NCBI GenBank assembly: GCA_030592625.1 | Contig: JAUVIY010000146.1 | Location: forward strand, 1 to 6,607 | DNA from: Spirochaeta sp. | GTDB taxonomy: Bacteria > Spirochaetota > Spirochaetia > DSM-2461 | DNA: 6,607 bases | Direction of reading: 5' to 3' | Shown: positions 1 through 6,455 of the stretch, one piece after another | Numbering within the stretch: position 1 is the first letter of the stretch | Layout of the letters: every line of letters starts with the position of its first letter | Notes under the pieces: model-generated | Seen by the model: only the letters and a program-made list of their open reading frames with translations | Told to the model about the DNA's origin: nothing | Databases searched by the model: none | Position numbers and translations under genes: made by a program

Positions 1-1
1 A

Positions 2-122
2 GAATGTGCAGATTTGGTCCGAGAACAAGGCGGAGCAAGCACAGAAAGCGCAGTGTAGCGACAGCTACATGAGCATTTCGAGCATTGCTCCAACGCGGTT
101 ATCGGGGCAAAGGTGCACATTC
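2..122. repeat. Long imperfect palindrome (candidate interspersed repeat) just downstream of pyrBI
   Basis: The left arm (2-59) and right arm (64-122) are inverted copies around a 4-base loop (60-63). Matching blocks in order from the outside are GAATGTGCA (2-10, partner 114-122), TTTG, CCGA, AAC, GGAGCAA (partner TTGCTCC), GAAA (partner TTTC) and the apical TGTAGC/GCTACA (54-59/64-69). Aligned by hand with one single-base gap, about 38 of roughly 58 positions pair. Mismatches fall in short discrete blocks between the matching ones, giving a rod-like hairpin with internal loops rather than a randomly decayed repeat. It starts 8 bases past the pyrBI stop codon, so it would lie in the 3' end of that mRNA. 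No U-run is visible before the window edge, so it is not shown to be a terminator. No protein-coding signal is seen here. Whether it recurs in the genome cannot be seen from this window. Confidence 0.7.
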
Positions 123-129
123 GCCCTTA

Positions 130-1713
130 TCAGATGTCCCAGATGTCTCCATACGCATGCCGCCGACCGCAATACCGGCAGGTGAAGGTTTCCCCCCCGG
201 TACGGTAGAAGAACGGCGGCACATGCTGATATGCACCGGGGTAGGTGACACATTCGGGATTCTTACAGGAGATTTCGGCGAATTTGTAAATTTTCGGCGG
301 CATGCTGAGCCGGTATTTCTTGATAACCGAGCTATCCCTGATAACATTCAGGGTACATTCCGGGGAAACCGCGGCTAATTTCTTCAACTCAGTATGGCCA
401 ATTTCCAGGATGTCCGGTAATGAAATGATCCCTTTGAACTCATTCGGATCGTTGGTGTGGAAAACACCGTGAGAACTGCGGACGTTCAATTTGAGGATAC
501 GCCGCACTTTATCCACCCGGTTCCAGATTACTTGTTCGGGCATACCTTTGGCGATATGATCAATGACCGTTCCGTTATCAACTGGCTTGATGCCCACCTT
601 GAACCGGTCTTCTACATGAGTCTTCCGGACGACAGGAACTTCCGTAATGAAAGATTCCTCTTTATCGGACAATTCCGGAGATTCTCCTTTAAAATCCGAC
701 CCGAGCTTTCCCGCCACCATGGCCAGTTCGATGATTCGGGTGAAATAGCCGTTGATGCTCTGCTCATCCCAACCGTTCAGGGGCGTTGAGTCCAGGAAGG
801 ATGGAATGACAGGCTTTTCACGATGCCGGGGCAGCGGATGGAAGAACCGTGTATCTTCGGGTAGTCGGGTCAGAAAACGTTCCTTGAAAGTCACCGCACG
901 ACGGAGCTCCATCTCGCGTTCCCGTACCTCATCACTCATTCTTTCAAGCTGCAGTCGTGTGAAGTACCAGGTATCGCTGACATCATTCCCTGAGAGGTAT
1001 TCTTCAATACTCTCCCATTCGGTCACTTTAAAACCATTGTCCTCCATCCGTGACTTGTAGGAAGGGGGCAGGGACAGTTCCAGAGGCGCTATCAGATCCA
1101 CCTTAACCGAACGGAAGGCTTTCAGACCGTCGGCCTTTGAATGGATGGTACGGCCATGGTGGAGGTCGCCGATTAGAGCCACATGGATATAAGAGTCATC
1201 CCAGCCCCTCTGCTCCAGAAAGGTAAGCTGATCGAGGTATTCCTGAGTGGGATGTTCATGACGACCGTCACCTCCGTTGATGAAAACCGGCCGTTCCCGT
1301 CCAAGGCGGTCGGCATAGGCGCCGATCTGCTCTTCCAGAGCCCGGCAGACACCTTCCATTTTGGTTCGCATGACAAAGATGGAACGTCGGCTGTATCCGA
1401 AGAGCATCTTGACGGTATCCACCAGGCTTTCGGATTTTGTAAAGGAAGAAGAGGAGGCATCAAAAACATTGAGTTTGACGTCATGGAAAGAGGCGGCGTT
1501 ACGAAATGACTCCTTAGTCCGGGTCGAATTCTCCAGGAACATCAGGTAAACACCGAGTTCGGGATCATGGATACGGAACGGTTCCGGATCGTCGCCGTTC
1601 CGCCAGGCCTCTTTGAGGGCCCGGGTCTTCCTGTAAAGATAACGCTGTTCGTCGACGCTCAGGTCGCCGGCTACCGCCAGTGTGCGGCCTTGGAGAGGAT
1701 TGTTGGTATTCAC
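130..1713 (-). CDS. pyrBI: Fused aspartate carbamoyltransferase, catalytic (PyrB) plus regulatory (PyrI) domains
   Basis: This 527-residue cytosolic enzyme makes N-carbamoyl-aspartate from carbamoyl phosphate and aspartate, the committed step of pyrimidine synthesis. Residues ~1-340 are the PyrB part: carbamoyl-phosphate loop STRT (63-66), the lysine of the mobile loop in the Ser-rich SFTKSES segment (K93), HPTQ (154-157), GDLHHGRTIHS (182-192) and HPLPR (292-296). After a linker (~340-365) comes the PyrI part, with an allosteric-domain segment GTVIDHI (381-387) and zinc-binding cysteines C483-x4-C488-x23-C512-x2-C515. The length is about that of E. coli PyrB (311) plus PyrI (153) with a linker. 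The start is GTG: the upstream gene's TAA lies in the same frame only 12 bases earlier, with no start codon between them. A GGAG inside the last codons of that gene (1726-1729) is the only Shine-Dalgarno candidate, 12 bases from GTG, a long spacing. It is probably co-transcribed with the P83/100 gene nine bases upstream. An intact regulatory domain implies nucleotide effector control; which nucleotides act cannot be read from sequence. Confidence 0.96.
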   Translation of the reverse strand: MNTNNPLQGRTLAVAGDLSVDEQRYLYRKTRALKEAWRNGDDPEPFRIHDPELGVYLMFLENSTRTKESFRNAASFHDVKLNVFDASSSSFTKSESLVDTVKMLFGYSRRSIFVMRTKMEGVCRALEEQIGAYADRLGRERPVFINGGDGRHEHPTQEYLDQLTFLEQRGWDDSYIHVALIGDLHHGRTIHSKADGLKAFRSVKVDLIAPLELSLPPSYKSRMEDNGFKVTEWESIEEYLSGNDVSDTWYFTRLQLERMSDEVREREMELRRAVTFKERFLTRLPEDTRFFHPLPRHREKPVIPSFLDSTPLNGWDEQSINGYFTRIIELAMVAGKLGSDFKGESPELSDKEESFITEVPVVRKTHVEDRFKVGIKPVDNGTVIDHIAKGMPEQVIWNRVDKVRRILKLNVRSSHGVFHTNDPNEFKGIISLPDILEIGHTELKKLAAVSPECTLNVIRDSSVIKKYRLSMPPKIYKFAEISCKNPECVTYPGAYQHVPPFFYRTGGETFTCRYCGRRHAYGDIWDI

Positions 1714-1722
1714 TTCAGGGTA

Positions 1723-3249
1723 TTACTCCAGTCGGGCCTCCTCCTTGAGGGTGGAAGCCGATAATTTGAGGATTTCTCCGGTTGCTCCCTGAACATAGAG
1801 GGATACTCCATCGAAGGATATCGAAGTCCAGGGTTCGACTGCAACCTCACTCACTGCGGTTCTGTCCAGAGAAGTGTTGAATTTACCCAGACGCCATTCA
1901 CCGTTATCCGTGGTGATCAGGTAGATATTGCTTCCCTTCACCGTCATGAGGGATCCGGGGAATACGTCGTGAGAACCCTCTTTCTGTGTTTCAAGGGTAT
2001 CCTGATCGAGCAGCATGAGCCTCACCTTGGAATTACCGCCCTCTTTACCGGCGATAACAAGAATGGATTCGGGAAGTATCGCCATGGAACGGCCCCGGAC
2101 GGCGGTGATACTACTGACGGCGAGTCGTTTACCATCATCCAGGTTGTATAAAACCACACGGCCGAATGGAATGCCGTCTCCTTCGTCGTCCACCATGAGG
2201 AACCAGACCGGCGTCACCAGAGGCGCCGAGGTGAAAGTAGCTTCCTTCTCCGACTCTTCCATGCGCTTATTCTCGTCCTCGGCAATATCATCCCTCATTT
2301 CGAGGACTTCTTCGGTTCGCTTGTCAATCTGTGTCTGCTCTTCCTCAACCGCCGCTTTCTCTTTCTCGACGACGACTTTCTCCTCTTCGAGATCTTCTTT
2401 CAGTTGTTCTTCCTCAGAACTCAGTTCTTCCCCGACCTGTTCTTTCTCTTCGAGTTCCTTGAGCTCTTCACCGACAATTTCGTCCCGCTTCTCGACTTCT
2501 TCCCGGCGTTCATCGAGCTCTACCTGTTCTTTATCAATTTCCTCTTCCCGAAGTTCCACCATGTCACGTCGGGAATCAAGGCCCATGTCGTCCTCTTTTC
2601 GCATCTCATCGATGACTTCTTCATCGGTAATGGCCCCGGTATCCACCACCCAACCGGCGCCCCTCAATGGAATCAGCATCTGGGTTTTTCCCGGCCAATT
2701 GGAATAATGGGTATCAAGACCAATTTTTTCCGGATCCAGAGCATCGACTACAGGCTGTTTGTAACGGTCTTTCACCATTTCCATATCGCCGCGGTAAACG
2801 GCATTGTAGTACGTGACAAACTCGGCAACCAGATAAGCATCCCTGGCGGAGAATCCATAGGTGGTTTCCAGGTATCCGGCAATGATGGTTCTCATGTTGT
2901 TGATATGATCTACAGCGGCACTGGCTTCAATAATGAAGATATCGGCGTCCAGACCTGTTTCAATCTCCGGATTCACGATGTGGAGAACACGGTACTTACC
3001 GCCGAGGGAGGCCTCTCCCGATACCTGAGGTGTGATTTCGGCACCAAGTGAACGACCGATCCCACGAATCTGATCCAGGGTATTGATGAATTCATACGGA
3101 CCGACGTAATTGATGAATTTTATGGACTGATCTCCGATACTCGCCAGTTCATCCCGGTCTACCCGGACATCTTCGGCCCACAGGGCACTGCAAGCGATCA
3201 GTATTATGACGAAAAGGAAAAACAAACGCGAATGGATAGTTCGGGACAT
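1723..3249 (-). CDS. P83/100-family spirochaetal protein, exported, with acidic coiled coil and propeller-like C-terminus
   Basis: This 508-residue protein matches the Borrelia P83/100 antigen family throughout: FINYVGPYEFINTLDQIRGIG (45-65), YNAVYRGD (148-155), the W-x-GKTQ-x-x-IPL block (185-195), and a C-terminal domain (~345-508) of beta-strand-like repeats ending with GEWRLGKFN (450-458). Between them, ~208-338 is extremely Glu/Lys/Arg-rich and heptad-like, so a long coiled coil. The N-terminus is a signal sequence, MSRTIHSR plus a hydrophobic stretch 9-19. LIAC (17-20) fits a lipobox, while LWA (23-25) before ED could serve signal peptidase I, so it is either a lipoprotein or a periplasmic protein. 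It is shorter than Borrelia P83/100 (about 700 residues), mostly in the coiled coil. The start is well supported by AAGGAG seven bases before ATG. It leads a probable two-gene unit with pyrBI. The molecular function of the family is not established. Confidence 0.92.
   Translation of the reverse strand: MSRTIHSRLFFLFVIILIACSALWAEDVRVDRDELASIGDQSIKFINYVGPYEFINTLDQIRGIGRSLGAEITPQVSGEASLGGKYRVLHIVNPEIETGLDADIFIIEASAAVDHINNMRTIIAGYLETTYGFSARDAYLVAEFVTYYNAVYRGDMEMVKDRYKQPVVDALDPEKIGLDTHYSNWPGKTQMLIPLRGAGWVVDTGAITDEEVIDEMRKEDDMGLDSRRDMVELREEEIDKEQVELDERREEVEKRDEIVGEELKELEEKEQVGEELSSEEEQLKEDLEEEKVVVEKEKAAVEEEQTQIDKRTEEVLEMRDDIAEDENKRMEESEKEATFTSAPLVTPVWFLMVDDEGDGIPFGRVVLYNLDDGKRLAVSSITAVRGRSMAILPESILVIAGKEGGNSKVRLMLLDQDTLETQKEGSHDVFPGSLMTVKGSNIYLITTDNGEWRLGKFNTSLDRTAVSEVAVEPWTSISFDGVSLYVQGATGEILKLSASTLKEEARLE
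1726..1729 (-). promoter_or_regulatory. Candidate Shine-Dalgarno GGAG for pyrBI, inside the upstream gene's last codons
   Basis: GGAG on the minus strand sits in the final codons of the P83/100 gene, just before its TAA. It is 12 bases from the pyrBI GTG. The spacing is longer than usual, so pyrBI translation may depend partly on ribosomes finishing the upstream gene. Confidence 0.4.
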
Positions 3250-3251
3250 TC

Positions 3252-3281
3252 GGTGACTCCTTGGTTGAAATTATAGTCACC
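3252..3281. repeat. 7-bp inverted repeat spanning the P83/100 -10 box and ribosome binding site
   Basis: GGTGACT (3252-3258) and AGTCACC (3275-3281) are perfect inverted copies separated by 16 bases. One arm abuts and touches the -10 hexamer and the other overlaps the end of the Shine-Dalgarno. If transcription starts at the predicted site the distal arm is not in the mRNA, so an operator is likelier than an RNA hairpin. It may also be chance. Confidence 0.35.
3257..3262 (-). promoter_or_regulatory. Ribosome binding site of the P83/100 gene
   Basis: AAGGAG on the minus strand lies seven bases before the ATG at 3249. It is the strongest Shine-Dalgarno in the window and fixes this start. Its last two bases fall in the proximal arm of the 7-bp inverted repeat 3252-3258/3275-3281. 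Confidence 0.8.
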
Positions 3282-3307
3282 TGTCCACCGGCTGTCCCGT
3301 TTTTTTT
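3263..3307 (-). promoter_or_regulatory. Sigma70-type promoter with A-tract upstream, driving P83/100-pyrBI
   Basis: On the minus strand a perfect TATAAT (3270-3275) follows GGGACA (3293-3298, four of six matches to TTGACA) with a 17-base spacer. A run of eight A's (3300-3307) lies one base upstream of the -35, where an UP element would sit. Transcription would start near 3262-3266, leaving a leader of only about 13-17 bases with the Shine-Dalgarno almost at its 5' end. The inference rests on consensus matching only. Confidence 0.6.
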
Positions 3308-3324
3308 ATTAAACCGAGGTAATT

Positions 3325-3345
3325 TCAAAAATCGAACATTTTTGA
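3325..3345. repeat. AT-rich hairpin, 8-bp stem
   Basis: TCAAAAAT (3325-3332) and ATTTTTGA (3338-3345) are perfect inverted copies around the 5-base loop CGAAC. The U-rich 3' arm makes it a weak possible terminator for leftward transcription, or a protein site upstream of the P83/100 promoter. Confidence 0.5.
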
Positions 3346-3362
3346 TACTACCCAGACCTTTA

Positions 3363-3401
3363 GAATACTTAATTTTTTATTATATAATAAATTAAGTATT
3401 C
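3363..3401. repeat. Very AT-rich long palindrome, 13-bp perfect arms
   Basis: The arms 3363-3375 (GAATACTTAATTT) and 3389-3401 (AAATTAAGTATTC) are perfect inverted copies. Between them 3379-3388 (ATTATATAAT) is itself a perfect palindrome, so the whole can fold as an 18-bp stem with three unpaired T's (3376-3378). It is nearly free of G and C amid moderately GC-rich genes. It lies 50 bases past the stop of the propeller gene in the leftward direction. No U-run follows it on either strand. It could be part of a termination region, a cruciform-prone protein site, or a remnant of a small mobile repeat. Confidence 0.65.
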
Positions 3402-3412
3402 GACCCCATAAC

Positions 3413-3448
3413 GAGGTTCTTGCAAAATAGTAATTTTGAAAGAACCTC
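3413..3448 (-). terminator. Stable hairpin directly after the propeller gene stop (probable terminator or 3'-end stabiliser)
   Basis: The outer stem 3413-3421/3440-3448 (GAGGTTCTT/AAGAACCTC) has nine perfect pairs. One G-A mismatch (3422/3439) follows, then six more pairs (3423-3428/3433-3438) and a four-base loop (3429-3432). It starts three bases past the TAG of the leftward propeller gene. No U-run follows immediately in the leftward direction, so classical intrinsic termination is not proven; a 3'-end stabilising hairpin or a repeat element are alternatives. Confidence 0.5.
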
Positions 3449-3451
3449 AAC

Positions 3452-5227
3452 CTATAAACCCGCAACGTTCCGTATTACGGCGATGACTTCTTCCCTGGCC
3501 CTATGGGACAGACTGCTGTTCAGAAGGTCGTCCATAAGGGAAAACCCGGCCGCATCACTCAAATCACCGTTATACCGCACCAGATCCGCCATAGCTCGGG
3601 CAGTTTCCAAAGTGAGATGTTCATCTGCAGGAGTGAAATTCCGGTATCTTCTGGCAATGATACGCATCGAAGCCCCGTCCCAATCGGAACCGATGTAGCC
3701 CAACGCCCGGAAGCCCGCAGCCAGGGCCACAGGATCGTTCTCATGTCTCAAGCATTCCAGAATCAGTCCCCGGGACCGGAAATCCTCCCCTCGGGCCATA
3801 AGGAGATAAGCTGAAGCACGGGCCGTCGGATGGGACTGGATAGCTTCATTCTGCTGATTCACAAATCTTATGGTTCCCACAGACACAAGATCTTCCAGAA
3901 TCAGATCCACCCAAGGCAGCTCCCGGCGCATGGCGAGATCGTCGGGATAGGATTCCAGTTCCTCCAGAAGCGCCATCCTCTCGGAAAGATCGTCTGATAC
4001 GGCCATCCTCTCCCGATAAAAAAAACCCGCATCCCGCCGGGCTTCCCTGCGATCGGTTATCACCGGAACCGACGGAAATGTACCCGATCTCCGGGGTCCA
4101 CCCCGGAACTGACGCCAACCTGAACCCGGTACACCGACATCCCAGGCATAGAGAATCCAGTCTCCACCGCCGGCAATCAATATTCCCTCGTCGGTGAGAA
4201 GCGGCTCTGCCAGTACCGATCTGCCCCGCAATTCGCCCGATTCGGTACCGGGATCGGCATCGGGATAAACGATGCGGATACTGCCGTCGGATGCCGGTAC
4301 GAAAATCGTTCCATCCGCCGAGGCCGATGGCGCTCCACCGCTGACGGCGATATGCTCCCGTCCGATCTCGTGTCCTTCGGGATCGTAGGACACTGAACTG
4401 CCGTCGGCCAGAAACACCTGTCCGCCTCCTTCGGAGTCTGTCAGAATCGCCGCTACCCTGGAAGATGCAGGCCGAACCTCGAATTCCTGATCGAGAATTC
4501 CAAGGGCGGCATCCTCGTCTCCGGCTGCCGGGAATACCGAAACCCTGCCGTCGAAGCCACCGGCCCAGATTCTCCCGGAACCATCCAGAACCAGTACCGA
4601 CACGGCACTTCTCATAGAAACATGAAAGATTTCCTCCCCCCAGAAGTCCAGAGCGATGATACGGCCATCGGAAAGGGGAATCCACGCCAGCCCGTCTGCC
4701 GTTACCACCGGGGCAGCCGAAGCCTCAGCATTTTTATCGAGACTCCAGAGGATGACTCCATGACGGGAAATGCAGACAATCCTCCCCCCCATCAGGGGTA
4801 ATATTACCCTGCCGTCAGGGGCTGCCGCCGGTAGTGCCGCCGGCTCTGTTCTCATATGAAGTTTCCAGCGACCGGTTCCGCCGGGGGTGACGGCAAAGAG
4901 TTCCTGCCTGTCGTTCTGTACGTAGATAGTTCCGTCAGCCGCTACCATCAGGAGATTTCTCAGCCTCCCGCCCGGGCGGTAGATCCAGTTTGATGTCCCT
5001 GAAAGCGGGTCCAGGCTATGAAGGGCCCTGTCATCGGCCACGATATAAACATCTCCACCGGGTCCCTGGGCGGCGAAGGCGTCAATCTGACCTCCGAGGG
5101 CACGCCTCCATACCGGTTCCGTGTCGATTGGATTATTTTCACCGGCACTGGAAACTTGAAGCGCTGCGACAAGCAGGAGGAAAACCGTTAATCGAGCGGC
5201 CGGGCGGCGCCTGATAAAAAGTATCAT
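3452..5227 (-). CDS. Exported PQQ-like beta-propeller protein with helical C-terminal domain, function unknown
   Basis: Read from the ATG at 5227 this is a 591-residue protein. An in-frame ATG 36 codons upstream was rejected: it lies inside the methyltransferase gene and would put 36 non-signal residues before a clean signal peptide (RRR at 6-8, hydrophobic 13-24, SSA before cleavage near 28). Residues ~37-380 are repeated beta-propeller blades of PQQ-like type, with the recurring pattern DGxIxV or DGRIxAL (for example 98-103, 187-193, 305-310, 314-319) and WRQFRGGPRRSG (371-382), typical of such propellers. Residues ~405-591 are helical, rich in Ala, Leu and Arg, and HEAT-like. No catalytic motif is seen; the propeller probably binds a protein or envelope component. 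It follows the methyltransferase stop by one base (TGA-C-ATG), with GGAAG 11 bases before ATG inside that gene's end, so translation is probably coupled. The actual role is unknown. Confidence 0.85.
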   Translation of the reverse strand: MILFIRRRPAARLTVFLLLVAALQVSSAGENNPIDTEPVWRRALGGQIDAFAAQGPGGDVYIVADDRALHSLDPLSGTSNWIYRPGGRLRNLLMVAADGTIYVQNDRQELFAVTPGGTGRWKLHMRTEPAALPAAAPDGRVILPLMGGRIVCISRHGVILWSLDKNAEASAAPVVTADGLAWIPLSDGRIIALDFWGEEIFHVSMRSAVSVLVLDGSGRIWAGGFDGRVSVFPAAGDEDAALGILDQEFEVRPASSRVAAILTDSEGGGQVFLADGSSVSYDPEGHEIGREHIAVSGGAPSASADGTIFVPASDGSIRIVYPDADPGTESGELRGRSVLAEPLLTDEGILIAGGGDWILYAWDVGVPGSGWRQFRGGPRRSGTFPSVPVITDRREARRDAGFFYRERMAVSDDLSERMALLEELESYPDDLAMRRELPWVDLILEDLVSVGTIRFVNQQNEAIQSHPTARASAYLLMARGEDFRSRGLILECLRHENDPVALAAGFRALGYIGSDWDGASMRIIARRYRNFTPADEHLTLETARAMADLVRYNGDLSDAAGFSLMDDLLNSSLSHRAREEVIAVIRNVAGL

Positions 5228-5228
5228 G

Positions 5229-6374
5229 TCATCGACCACTTCCGCTCGATCTAAGAATAGCGACGGTCTCCACATGGGGAGTCTGAGGATAGAGGTCGAA
5301 GACACCGTAACGATCCAGTTCATACCCGGATGCACGGAGGTCTTTCAGATCCCTGGCCTGGGTTACCGGATCGCAGGACACATAGGCGATATCCTGTATT
5401 TTAAGTTTTGCGATGACACGCCGGACCGACGGGGAGAGTCCCGTTCTCGGCGGATCGACGACGATAAAATCCGGCTTGGACGAATTTCTCCGACTGACCC
5501 AATTTTCCAGTGACAGGGGATGGAATATACCATTGGGACCCACATTGAGCTTCCACCAGTCACCGGCCTTGCGGTCCCGGTCCACTCCGATGACTCTATC
5601 AAATCGGTCGGCAAGGAATGCACCGAAGAGCCCGACACCTCCGTAAAGGTCCATGGCGGAGCTTCTACCGATCCGACCGGCATCCCTCATGGTAAAATCG
5701 ATGAGATCGGCCAAAGGAAGCAGGTTCGATTGGAAAAACAATTCCGGTGGAAACCGGAAGGTTTTCTCCGCCACTACCGCCCGGGCCTCGCCGTCGAGGC
5801 CCTCAGTCCAGAAATTCTTTTCATCGCCGAAAATCACCGGTTGACTGCCACTCTTCAGCTCCGGCGGCGTCTCGGTGAAAAAACGGTTCACTCCGGTACT
5901 TGCCACCGGACAGGAGTTGACGGGAACGATCTGATCCGATCCGGCGGAATGGAAACCGGCACCGCCTCCGGGAAGCACAATGGGACGTATGCGGGAGCGG
6001 TAACCCTCAGGGCGTGAGGAGGTCACCTTGAAATCCGGAATTTCATCCTCGGAAAATCCGCCCTGTCGAATCAGGGCTTCCCTTGAGAACGCCGCCTTAG
6101 ACTCCAACTGGGCGGAATAGGCGATGTGCTGCCAACTGCAGCCCCCGCATCGGCCGTACAGGGGACAGAAAGGTTTGCGACGGTTGGGAGAGTCTTCCAG
6201 GATTTCCGGTGGACCGGTTTTCGCCCAACCTTTCTTTTTCTCGAGTAACGTGGCTTTCACTGTTTCACCGGGAAGAGCACCAGGAATAAATATGGCCATG
6301 CCATCCAGACGGGCAAGGCCATCACCACCGGGAACGAGTTTCTCAATAGTAACTTCGATTACATCTTCACGCAT
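5229..6374 (-). CDS. rlmD: RlmD/TrmA-family RNA (uracil-C5)-methyltransferase with 4Fe-4S cluster
   Basis: This 381-residue enzyme transfers a methyl group from S-adenosylmethionine to C5 of a uridine, most likely in 23S rRNA. The N-terminal ~60 residues form a TRAM RNA-binding domain (VPGGDGLARLDG, IPGALPGE). Four cysteines in the family's Fe-S arrangement follow: C70, C76, C79 (CPLYGRCGGCSWQH) and C155 (NSC). The Rossmann part has FFQSN (213-217), DLYGGVGLFG (242-251) for SAM binding, DPPRTG (307-312), the catalytic cysteine C334 in VSCDP, and the general-base glutamate E369 in HVET. It is shorter than E. coli RlmD (about 430) but nothing essential is missing. Whether it modifies the 1939 site, the 747 site, both (RlmCD type), or tRNA cannot be told from one sequence. 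The ATG at 6374 has no strong Shine-Dalgarno; only a purine-rich AAAAG precedes it. A later Met (residue 26) would cut the TRAM domain. It is the first gene of a leftward pair and is divergent from rex. Confidence 0.93.
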   Translation of the reverse strand: MREDVIEVTIEKLVPGGDGLARLDGMAIFIPGALPGETVKATLLEKKKGWAKTGPPEILEDSPNRRKPFCPLYGRCGGCSWQHIAYSAQLESKAAFSREALIRQGGFSEDEIPDFKVTSSRPEGYRSRIRPIVLPGGGAGFHSAGSDQIVPVNSCPVASTGVNRFFTETPPELKSGSQPVIFGDEKNFWTEGLDGEARAVVAEKTFRFPPELFFQSNLLPLADLIDFTMRDAGRIGRSSAMDLYGGVGLFGAFLADRFDRVIGVDRDRKAGDWWKLNVGPNGIFHPLSLENWVSRRNSSKPDFIVVDPPRTGLSPSVRRVIAKLKIQDIAYVSCDPVTQARDLKDLRASGYELDRYGVFDLYPQTPHVETVAILRSSGSGR

Positions 6375-6383
6375 TGTACTTTT

Positions 6384-6412
6384 ACTATATGCCGGGGAGA
6401 AGCCATTGAAAA
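6384..6412 (-). promoter_or_regulatory. Candidate promoter of the rlmD-propeller unit, with almost no leader
   Basis: On the minus strand TATAGT (6384-6389, five of six) is preceded by TTTTCA (6407-6412, four of six) at 17 bases. The predicted start would be near 6377, only about three bases before the ATG at 6374. Together with the absent strong Shine-Dalgarno this suggests a leaderless or near-leaderless mRNA. Consensus match only. Confidence 0.45.
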
Positions 6413-6445
6413 CTGGTATTAACCGGGTTTTTCCGCTATGCTTGG

Positions 6446-6455
6446 ATCAGCTGAT
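6446..6455. promoter_or_regulatory. Perfect 10-bp palindrome in the rex-rlmD divergent region
   Basis: ATCAGCTGAT is a perfect palindrome 27 bases before the rex ATG and overlaps GATAAT (6453-6458), a possible rex -10 box. The -35 that would pair with it (TTTCCG, 6430-6435) is weak. The palindrome could be an operator, but it does not resemble the TTGTGA-type Rex site known from other bacteria. Confidence 0.3.

Noticed and set aside
2015..2707. 230-codon plus-strand open frame, extremely Ser-rich
   Set aside because: It is antisense to the Glu-rich coiled coil of the P83/100 gene; GAA/GAG codons read backwards give Ser (TCn) codons, so openness and composition are explained by the real gene.
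2404..3051. 215-codon plus-strand open frame
   Set aside because: It lies wholly antisense to the well-supported P83/100 gene, resembles no family I recognise and is Phe-rich in the part opposite the coiled coil, a composition artefact.
3291..3307. T8 run on the plus strand as an intrinsic terminator
   Set aside because: Only a three-base-pair stem precedes it and no plus-strand gene lies upstream; it is better read as an A-tract upstream of the P83/100 promoter.
3846..4685. 279-codon minus-strand open frame in another frame of the propeller gene
   Set aside because: Its Arg/Gly/Ser-rich translation is typical of an out-of-frame reading of a GC-rich gene; the propeller frame carries the signal peptide and repeats.
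5228..5335. 36-codon N-terminal extension of the propeller protein
   Set aside because: It overlaps the methyltransferase coding region out of frame and would bury a clean signal peptide; the ATG at 5227, one base after the upstream stop, is better.
6406..6442. TTGAAA plus TATGCT as the rex promoter
   Set aside because: The spacer is 25 bases, too long for a sigma70 promoter.
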